The notes under the pieces: model-generated
What the model was told of the DNA's origin: nothing
What the model saw: only the letters and a program-made list of their open reading frames with translations
Database searches by the model: none
Program-made: the position numbers and the translations under genes
Shown: positions 13,495 through 19,086 of the stretch, in pieces
How the letters are laid out: each line of letters starts with the position of its first letter
Position numbering within the stretch: the first letter of the stretch is position 1
Assembly (NCBI GenBank): GCA_905212345.1
Contig: CAJMEC010000035.1
Coordinates: forward strand, 1 to 19,086
DNA: 19,086 bases
Direction: 5' to 3'
Origin: an uncultured Sutterella sp.
GTDB lineage: Bacteria; Pseudomonadota; Gammaproteobacteria; Burkholderiales; Burkholderiaceae_F

Positions 13495-15804
13495 ATGTTC
13501 GGCGTCATCATGACGTGGATCATGCTCATTTGCGTGATCATCGGAATGATTTTCATCGGCCGCGTTATTCAATCAGAAGACCAAAAGTCACAACTGTCTC
13601 AGTTACACCAGACAACAGAACTATGGGCTGAATCTTTTTCCATTCGTCTAAATTCCGATCTTGAGCGTCTTGGTCAGTTACACAACGCATTGCCTCAAAA
13701 TCTAAGCTTCCGAGACAATCTATCAAGATTAGAGCAACAGAGTAGGGAGCTGATGCAGCAGCGAGCCGAAATTCTTGAAATTAATTACCTTGATGGGAAC
13801 AATCGCGTTGTTGCTTCTTTTGCTTCACCTCATCCTTTCGGCGACATTACGTTACGGATCGGAGAACGCTATCAAAGACCCAGCACCATGGGCGCCATTC
13901 TTCGTTCCAGGCGAACCGGATCTTCTTCATTTTCAGAACCCTATTCATTGCCTATTGAAGGTTCTCCTTTTATTGATCTGGTGTCTCCAAGCATCGTAGG
14001 GGGCGAACGCTATCTGCAAATTTCCCGTTTGTCTATTTGGTCTCTGTTGCGTCAAGCGACTCAGAGCCGACGGGATGCCTCTTTCCGGATTAGTCTGCTC
14101 TACAACAGTGAACCAATTGTTGCCGCCAGTACCGATTCACGCAGACAAACGATCACTTACAAGATGCACCTTTCCCCGCTTCCAGCAGGCTTTGAATTGC
14201 AAGTTTCAAGTTATGCTCAAGGTCTATTAACCCAGAATACTCTTTTCTGGGTGATCAGTGCGCTGGGAATCTTTTTGATCGTAGCTCTCTTGGGATTGAT
14301 TCGCTTCAATTGGAGACAAAACAGCACAGAAACTGCACTACGCGCGGAATCAGCGCTGAGAAAAACCATCGCTGACAGTCAATTGTCCGGACTACAGGTA
14401 ACCGACAGAAACGGTCGCATTGTTTACACAAACCGCACTTTTACCGATTTACTGGGCTTGAGCTCTAATGAACATTTAATCGGACAGTTACCTCCTTATT
14501 CTTACTGGCCCAAAGGCGATGCAGGCTTTCGTTTAATGGAGTTGTTTGACACGATTAAACGCGGGCAAATGACAACAACCAGTTATGAATTTCATCCTCT
14601 AAGACCGGATGGATCCACTTTCAGTGCGTTTATACATATCTCGCCCATGATTACCGTTGAGGGTACCCATTTGGGATGGCTGTGGACATTAACGGATATT
14701 TCTGAAATCCGACAAGCTCAGGAAAGAGTCACCGCGGCTCATGAACGATTCACCCGCGTTCTCGAATCAATGCAGGACGCTATCAGTGTGGTAGACCCTC
14801 AAAGTAACGTGCTACTTTTTTCCAATACCGTCTACGATTCTCTCTTCGGGGAAACCAGTCAAGGCCATCTTCAAGCTCACATGGAACTCATTAACCAAAT
14901 GGGCGAAAAGAAAGTCAAAGAGGCTTCGGATATGACCTCCGACATTTACCTCGAAGATCTTGACCGCTGGTTTGATTTACACGAGCGCTCCATTACATGG
15001 ACTGATCGTACAGCGGTTAGGCTACAAATCTTGTCTGACATCACAGAAAGACGTAAAAATGAAAATCTGCTTGTCGAACAGCAAGCGCGCTCAGAATTGA
15101 ATTCGCGACTTGTGACAATGGGGGAAATGGCCAGTTCACTTGCTCACGAACTGAATCAACCTCTTACGGCTATCTCTAACTACGCCTTTATTGTTTCAAG
15201 CTTAATGAAAAAGGCGGGCGTGCCTGAAGAGCATGAAATGTTTTATTCCATCTCGCGTATTGAGTCACAAGCCCAAAGAGCCGCTGCGATTATTCAAAGA
15301 ATTCGTTCATTTACAAAACGAAGTGAACCTAAAATGGAGTCTATTCCTGTCATGAATTTGATTAAGGAAGTGATGGAATTGGCCTCTATTCAAGCCAGAA
15401 GACACAATGCGAAGGTTCAATACTACGTTGCCCCTGACATCACCAATGTCTGGTGTGATGAAATTATGATCGAACAAGTTCTCTTGAATTTGATCAAAAA
15501 TGGCATTGAAGCCAGTGTTGGTATTGAGGGACAAAAACCGGAAGTCACCCTGACCGTTTATAGCGGCATTGATCACCACATTATTTTTGAAGTTGCCGAT
15601 AACGGTACCGGCATCGATGATGAGCATAAGGCTCAGTTATTCGATCCGTTTTTTACGACCAAGTCCACAGGGATGGGAATGGGCTTGAACATTTGCCGAA
15701 CCATTGTTGAATTGCACCATGGTCGTCTAACAATATCGGACAATATCGGAAGAGGAACAATTTTTACATTAACGCTTCCATCCGAAAACAAACAAACAGG
15801 TTAA
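13495..15804 (+). CDS. Membrane PAS-domain sensor histidine kinase (FixL/TtrS-like)
   Basis: Inner-membrane sensor kinase, 769 residues from ATG 13495. A first membrane helix (about 4-24) is followed by a roughly 220-residue extracytoplasmic domain, a second helix (about 249-272), PAS domain 1 (about 290-400), PAS domain 2 (about 415-525), then HisKA and ATPase domains. The H-box is SLAHELNQPLTAISN with phosphoacceptor H551. The N-box NLIKNGIEA has its asparagine at 669, the G1 box DNGTGI is at 702-707, and FDPFFTTKSTGMGMGL follows. The H-box style and FixJ-like partner place it with FixL, TtrS and DctB kinases. The signal is unknown; the large periplasmic region suggests a small extracellular ligand, and no heme site can be assigned to the PAS domains. 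Its response regulator gene begins 49 bases downstream. An alternative GTG start at 13420 would add 25 residues. Confidence 0.9.
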   Translation: MFGVIMTWIMLICVIIGMIFIGRVIQSEDQKSQLSQLHQTTELWAESFSIRLNSDLERLGQLHNALPQNLSFRDNLSRLEQQSRELMQQRAEILEINYLDGNNRVVASFASPHPFGDITLRIGERYQRPSTMGAILRSRRTGSSSFSEPYSLPIEGSPFIDLVSPSIVGGERYLQISRLSIWSLLRQATQSRRDASFRISLLYNSEPIVAASTDSRRQTITYKMHLSPLPAGFELQVSSYAQGLLTQNTLFWVISALGIFLIVALLGLIRFNWRQNSTETALRAESALRKTIADSQLSGLQVTDRNGRIVYTNRTFTDLLGLSSNEHLIGQLPPYSYWPKGDAGFRLMELFDTIKRGQMTTTSYEFHPLRPDGSTFSAFIHISPMITVEGTHLGWLWTLTDISEIRQAQERVTAAHERFTRVLESMQDAISVVDPQSNVLLFSNTVYDSLFGETSQGHLQAHMELINQMGEKKVKEASDMTSDIYLEDLDRWFDLHERSITWTDRTAVRLQILSDITERRKNENLLVEQQARSELNSRLVTMGEMASSLAHELNQPLTAISNYAFIVSSLMKKAGVPEEHEMFYSISRIESQAQRAAAIIQRIRSFTKRSEPKMESIPVMNLIKEVMELASIQARRHNAKVQYYVAPDITNVWCDEIMIEQVLLNLIKNGIEASVGIEGQKPEVTLTVYSGIDHHIIFEVADNGTGIDDEHKAQLFDPFFTTKSTGMGMGLNICRTIVELHHGRLTISDNIGRGTIFTLTLPSENKQTG

Positions 15805-15853
15805 AATGTTTTTTCGTTAACAAAACTCACGGCCTATTGCCCACATTGAAATT

Positions 15854-16504
15854 ATGTCTTTTCCCGCATTCAATTTTGACAATATCCGAAAAGAACCTCT
15901 GGGAACCGTCTATCTCGTAGACGATGATGCAGATGTGCGTGATTCACTGCGCAGATTGTTGGAATCACAGGACTATCGAGTTGAGGCTTATGATAGCGGT
16001 GAAACATTCATCGCCAAGTACGATCCTAACGCCATTGCTGTGCTCTTGCTCGATCAACGTATGCCAGGAATGCCCGGCACTGAAGTCCAAGATCATCTTA
16101 TTGCAAGAAAAGCAACTATTCCTATTGTCTTTTTAACCGGACACGGTGACGTTCCGATGGCTGTGAGTGCTCTTAAGAAGGGAGCTGCCGATTTCTTGCA
16201 AAAGCCCGTAAAAATCGAAATCTTGTTACCTTTAATCTCACGACTTTTGTCTGAGGCTCGTGAGCAGCGTGTTAAAAGTGAGCGTCAATCCCTCAACGAA
16301 GCGATGCTCTCAAAACTCACGCCTCGTGAACAACAAGTGCTTGAACGCATCGTTGCCGGCCGGCTTAATAAACAAATCGCCGATGACTTGGGTATTTCTA
16401 TTAAAACAGTTGAAGCTCACCGCGCTTCAATTATGGATAAAACCAATTCGGGAACGGTTGCCGATTTGATGCGCGTTGTTATGAGTGCCAACAAGCAAAT
16501 TTAA
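15854..16504 (+). CDS. FixJ/NarL-type response regulator, partner of the adjacent kinase
   Basis: Transcription factor of 216 residues with an N-terminal receiver and a C-terminal LuxR-type helix-turn-helix. The receiver has the acidic pocket in VYLVDDDADVRDS (D23-D25), phosphoacceptor D67 in LLLDQRMPGMPG, a threonine in FLTGHGDVPMAV, and lysine in FLQKPV, all typical of the FixJ group. The output domain (about 155-212) shows LTPREQQVLERIVAGRLNKQIADDLGISIKTVEAHR, given here only as its hallmark LTPREQQVL and KTVEAHR segments. The ATG has only a weak purine run upstream. It is followed by a terminator, so kinase and regulator form a two-gene unit. No metabolic target gene is beside it; targets may be elsewhere. 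Confidence 0.93.
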   Translation: MSFPAFNFDNIRKEPLGTVYLVDDDADVRDSLRRLLESQDYRVEAYDSGETFIAKYDPNAIAVLLLDQRMPGMPGTEVQDHLIARKATIPIVFLTGHGDVPMAVSALKKGAADFLQKPVKIEILLPLISRLLSEAREQRVKSERQSLNEAMLSKLTPREQQVLERIVAGRLNKQIADDLGISIKTVEAHRASIMDKTNSGTVADLMRVVMSANKQI

Positions 16505-16523
16505 TACGCGGAAACTCACCTTA

Positions 16524-16556
16524 AAAGTCCGCTTCCCTAAAAAGCGGACTTTCTTT
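16524..16556 (+). terminator. Rho-independent terminator after the response regulator gene
   Basis: An 11-bp perfect stem (AAAGTCCGCTT at 16524-16534 with AAGCGGACTTT at 16542-16552) has a 7-base loop and a T-rich tail (TTTCTTT at 16550-16556). It separates the two-component pair from folD. Confidence 0.9.
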
Positions 16557-16576
16557 CATATAGGCAATTGATTGTT

Positions 16577-17425
16577 ATGTCAGCTCAACTCATTGACGGA
16601 AAAGCCATTGCTCAGGCAATTAGAGCGCATACAAAGCAAGCGGCTGCGAAGTTACGCCGTGCGCCTGCTTTGGCGGTTGTGATGGTTGGAGAAAATCCTG
16701 CCAGCGCCGTCTATGTTCGCAATAAAGTCAAGGCTTGCAACGAAGTCGGAATTACCTCGATTGAGCATCGTCTTCCAAGCGATTGTTCTGATGAGAGATT
16801 ATTGCAGGTCATTCGCGCTCTCAATGAAGACGCTTGTATTGATGGTATTTTGGTTCAATTGCCGCTGCCTGAGCATATGCATGCCGGCCTTATCTTAGAA
16901 ACCATTGACCCCAATAAAGATGTTGATGGTTTTCACATCTATAACACCGGCAAATTGGTAACGACCGGCGGAGGCTTTAAACCCTGTACACCTGCCGGCA
17001 TCATTGAACTGCTCAAAGCTATTGACTATCCGATTGAGGGTAAGCACGCTGTCATTCTCGGACGATCCAATATTGTCGGAAAACCGCTGGCTATGCTTAT
17101 GCTTCAGGAAAACGCGACGGTAACAATGACTCATAGCCACACGCCGAACCTCAAACATTACACCCAAGATGCCGATATCTTGGTTGCCGCCATTGGCAAA
17201 GCGAAATATGTCACGGCGGACATGGTCAAACCGGGCGCTGTTGTTATTGACGTTGGAACAAACCGTGATGAAAACGGCAAGCTCTGCGGAGACGTGGACA
17301 CGGAAAACGTTAAGGAAATTGCCGGATGGATCACGCCTGTTCCGGGCGGAGTCGGTCCTATGACAATCGCCATGCTGATGTATAACACACTGCTGTCAGC
17401 ACAAAAACGTCAGAACATCATCTAA
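16577..17425 (+). CDS. folD: Bifunctional methylenetetrahydrofolate dehydrogenase/cyclohydrolase
   Basis: Converts 5,10-methylene-THF to 10-formyl-THF by NADP-linked dehydrogenation and hydrolysis, supplying one-carbon units for purines and formyl-methionine. It has 282 residues, near the usual 285. The active-site YxxxK is Y46/K50 (YVRNKVKAC), followed by GILVQLPLPEH with Q94 and DVDGF with D117. The nucleotide-binding loop GRSNIVGKP begins at residue 162, and the C-terminal signature is PGGVGPMTIAMLM. The frame extends to TTG 16568, but ATG 16577 gives the normal MSAQLIDGKAIA start; the only ribosome-like AGG is 12 bases upstream, so initiation may be modest. It is convergent with recX, with a hairpin at the junction. 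Confidence 0.98.
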   Translation: MSAQLIDGKAIAQAIRAHTKQAAAKLRRAPALAVVMVGENPASAVYVRNKVKACNEVGITSIEHRLPSDCSDERLLQVIRALNEDACIDGILVQLPLPEHMHAGLILETIDPNKDVDGFHIYNTGKLVTTGGGFKPCTPAGIIELLKAIDYPIEGKHAVILGRSNIVGKPLAMLMLQENATVTMTHSHTPNLKHYTQDADILVAAIGKAKYVTADMVKPGAVVIDVGTNRDENGKLCGDVDTENVKEIAGWITPVPGGVGPMTIAMLMYNTLLSAQKRQNII

Positions 17426-17431
17426 CTGACC

Positions 17432-17455
17432 GGAAGCCGAAATTATTCGGCTTCC
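17432..17455. terminator. Hairpin at the convergent folD/recX ends
   Basis: A perfect 10-bp stem (GGAAGCCGAA at 17432-17441 with TTCGGCTTCC at 17446-17455) has a 4-base loop ATTA. It contains the recX stop codon (17443-17445) and its last codons. No T-run follows on either strand, as with the yggX/rpiA hairpin. Confidence 0.65.
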
Positions 17456-17967
17456 ACGAAATAGTCATCAAAATCATCTAATTGAATAACCCGACGGGCT
17501 ACATCCATTGAAAAACCTCGCGCTAAAAGGTAGCGCATCTGTTTGCCGCGTTCTTTGAAATCCTGCGGCGGCACACCAAAACGCTTCTGCCACAGAGCCC
17601 GAGCTCTTTCAAATTCACTTTGCCCTAAATTTGCCAGCGTTTTTTCAATAATGCCGGCTGATACGCCATCGGCTTTTAATTCATAAGCCAGACGAGCGTT
17701 GCCATAACGAGCCGAACGAAGCCTCACCCTAGAGCGCGCAAAACGCTCGTCAGATAAGTAACCACGTTGCTCAAGCTCGTCCAACAAAACGTCCAACGTT
17801 GTTTCACTCTCCGACTCTTGTAGGTAAGGGCACAACTTTTGTCGCAATTCCTGACGACTGTACTCGCGCCTAGCCAAGTACCGAATAGCCCGAGTTTTTA
17901 TGCTCGGGCTTTCACGCTTAGCTTGTTTTCGGGCGACAGTCAAAACCTCTTCGTTAGATTTCAACAT
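17443..17967 (-). CDS. recX: RecX regulatory protein
   Basis: Small modulator that binds RecA filaments and limits RecA activity; 174 residues from ATG 17967. The core shows the repeated three-helix RecX pattern: RAIRYLARREYSRQELRQKL (about residues 26-45), LDELEQRGYLSDERFARSRV, and RYGNARLAYELKADGVS, then a C-terminal repeat with RKxxYLLxRGF-like spacing (QMRYLLARGFSMDVARRVI). The frame also offers TTG at 17979, but ATG 17967 is preferred; either start overlaps the recA end, by 14 bases for the ATG, so translation is probably coupled to recA. An 8-bp GC-rich hairpin lies near the beginning of the coding region (17887-17910). The recA-recX order is conserved in many bacteria. Confidence 0.94.
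   Translation of the reverse strand: MLKSNEEVLTVARKQAKRESPSIKTRAIRYLARREYSRQELRQKLCPYLQESESETTLDVLLDELEQRGYLSDERFARSRVRLRSARYGNARLAYELKADGVSAGIIEKTLANLGQSEFERARALWQKRFGVPPQDFKERGKQMRYLLARGFSMDVARRVIQLDDFDDYFVEAE
17887..17910 (-). repeat. GC-rich inverted repeat inside early recX
   Basis: AGCCCGAG (17887-17894) and CTCGGGCT (17903-17910) form a perfect 8-bp inverted repeat around an 8-base loop. In the recX message it falls at about codons 20-27, after the recA/recX overlap. It could slow transcription or translation into recX; there is no T-run after it on the coding strand. Confidence 0.45.
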
Positions 17968-19027
17968 CAACGTCTTCAACTTCAGCCTTCTTCAAGGTCT
18001 TAACGCCTTTGAGTTCTCGAATCTTATCTTCGATTTCCGTCAGCACTTCAGGATTATTCTTCAAAAACTCTCTGGCATTATCTCGGCCTTGACCGATCTT
18101 ATTGCCCTGATAGCTGTACCATGCACCCGATTTTTGCATCAGATTCAAGTCCACAGCCATGTCAATGACTTCACCTTCATGAGAAATACCGTCACCATAA
18201 AGGATGTCAAATTGAGCTGTTTTAAAAGGAGGCGCTACCTTATTTTTAACCACTTTCACTTTTGTATCCGAGCCGATGACCTCATCACCCTTTTTAATGG
18301 CACCGACACGTCGGATATCCAGACGCACTGAACTATAAAACTTCAAAGCGTTGCCACCGGTTGTAGTTTCTGGGTTTCCGTAGCTAACCCCGATTTTCAT
18401 GCGAATTTGGTTAATAAAAACAACCAACGTATTGGTTCGTTTAATTGACGAGGTCAGTTTTCTGAGAGCCTGACTCATAAGACGAGCCTGCAAGCCCGGC
18501 AACGCTTCGCCCATCTCCCCTTCAATTTCAGCCTGCGGCGTTAAAGCGGCTACCGAATCAATAACGACCATATCAACCGAACCGGAACGAACCAGGGCGT
18601 CACAAATCTCAAGCGCCTGCTCACCGGTATCAGGCTGAGAGATCAGCAACTCGGAGAGATTAACACCAAGGCGTTGCGCGTATTGGATATCCAAAGCGTG
18701 TTCTGCGTCAATATAAGCGCAGGTTCCACCGGTTTTTTGCATTTGAGCCACCACATGCAAAGCCAACGTGGTCTTACCTGAAGATTCCGGACCATAAATT
18801 TCGATGATACGGCCACGAGGCAAACCTCCGACTCCCAAGGCGAGATCAAGACCAAGCGAACCCGTGGAGACGACATCAATGTCTTCGCTCATCCCTTTAT
18901 CGCCCATACGCATGATCGAACCTTTGCCAAATTGTTTTTCAATTTGAGCCAGTGCCGCACTCAATGCTTTTTTTCGTTCTTCACCCTCTACACGTTCGAC
19001 ACGCGGTAACGTTTTCTTTTCTGCCAT
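17954..19027 (-). CDS. recA: RecA recombinase
   Basis: Forms ATP-dependent filaments on single-stranded DNA for homologous recombination and triggers LexA self-cleavage where the SOS response exists; 357 residues, within the usual 340-360. Walker A GPESSGKT is at residues 79-86 and Walker B VVIDS at 154-158. Loop regions EGEMGEALPGLQARLMSQAL and FINQIRMKIGVSYGNPETT, given here as hallmark stretches, are fully conserved, and the acidic C-terminal tail ends EVEDVDVEI. The ATG at 19027 is preceded by AAGGAAAG. It overlaps recX by 14 bases. The promoter is only partly inside the window; no CTGT-N8-ACAG LexA box is seen in the 59 bases upstream. Confidence 0.99.
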   Translation of the reverse strand: MAEKKTLPRVERVEGEERKKALSAALAQIEKQFGKGSIMRMGDKGMSEDIDVVSTGSLGLDLALGVGGLPRGRIIEIYGPESSGKTTLALHVVAQMQKTGGTCAYIDAEHALDIQYAQRLGVNLSELLISQPDTGEQALEICDALVRSGSVDMVVIDSVAALTPQAEIEGEMGEALPGLQARLMSQALRKLTSSIKRTNTLVVFINQIRMKIGVSYGNPETTTGGNALKFYSSVRLDIRRVGAIKKGDEVIGSDTKVKVVKNKVAPPFKTAQFDILYGDGISHEGEVIDMAVDLNLMQKSGAWYSYQGNKIGQGRDNAREFLKNNPEVLTEIEDKIRELKGVKTLKKAEVEDVDVEI

Positions 19028-19067
19028 TTTCTTTCCTTAAACGGTTATCGTGCGCCCTAGCTCATCG

Positions 19068-19081
19068 AATAAACATTTATT
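19068..19081. repeat. AT-rich palindrome upstream of recA
   Basis: AATAAACATTTATT has perfect 6-bp arms around a two-base centre, ending 54 bases before the recA start. It may be chance in AT-rich promoter DNA or part of a regulatory site; it is not a canonical LexA box. Confidence 0.2.
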
Positions 19082-19086
19082 TAATA

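Noticed and set aside
15805..15853. T-rich, partly symmetric stretch between kinase and regulator (TTTTTCGTTAA, also present at the gtrA end)
   Set aside because: Only 5-bp arms can be paired and the shared 11-mer is likely chance in AT-rich DNA; not supported as a terminator or repeat family.
17900..18331. 143-codon plus-strand frame opposite recA
   Set aside because: recA codon constraints explain the open frame; there is no ribosome site and no recognisable domain.
1..19086. CRISPR arrays, insertion sequences, phage genes, tRNA or rRNA genes, toxin-antitoxin pairs
   Set aside because: I saw no direct-repeat arrays, transposase motifs, cloverleaf-like stretches or small paired toxin-like genes; nearly all bases are explained by conserved genes.

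Overview
The window looks like an ordinary stretch of chromosome from a betaproteobacterium (order Burkholderiales). The moderate GC content and protein style would suit a low-GC, gut-type lineage such as the Sutterellaceae. That placement is inferred from gene order and protein character, not from a database search. Evidence for a proteobacterium includes leuS-lptE-holA in that order, a long HrpA helicase, a YggX protein, RpiA, a FixL/FixJ-type two-component pair, FolD, and a recA-recX pair. I saw no tRNA, rRNA, CRISPR array, insertion sequence or phage gene. Coding density is very high, and no gap between genes exceeds about 165 bases.

Layout. Positions 1-384 (+) hold the C-terminal end of a xanthine/uracil-type permease, closed by a strong terminator. 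Positions 528-5980 (+) hold leuS, lptE, holA and a THUMP-type RNA methyltransferase (RlmL-like). A terminator separates leuS from lptE, and lptE, holA and the methyltransferase form a tight operon with overlapping or near-touching ends. This block runs head-on into a minus-strand operon (12268 down to 5977) of hrpA, a membrane-bound iron-sulfur oxidoreductase of the HdrD/EtfD type, and a small GtrA-family membrane protein. The convergent stop codons share the four bases TTAA. Divergent from hrpA is yggX (+), which converges on rpiA (-). Divergent from rpiA is a sensor kinase and response regulator pair (+), followed by a terminator and folD (+). folD converges on recX and recA (-), and the recA promoter region runs off the right edge.

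How the genes relate. Most are housekeeping: leucyl-tRNA charging, LPS transport, clamp loading, rRNA modification, RNA helicase, pentose-phosphate and one-carbon metabolism, and recombination. The less routine parts are three. The first is the HdrD/EtfD-like quinone-linked oxidoreductase, with one altered cysteine motif and a translationally coupled GtrA protein. The second is the orphan FixL/FixJ-like pair, with a near-perfect 16-bp palindrome in its upstream region. The third is a set of inverted repeats sitting at or on the stop codons of all three convergent gene pairs, plus a GC-rich hairpin early in recX. I did not find a clearly new multi-gene system; the findings are modest candidates.
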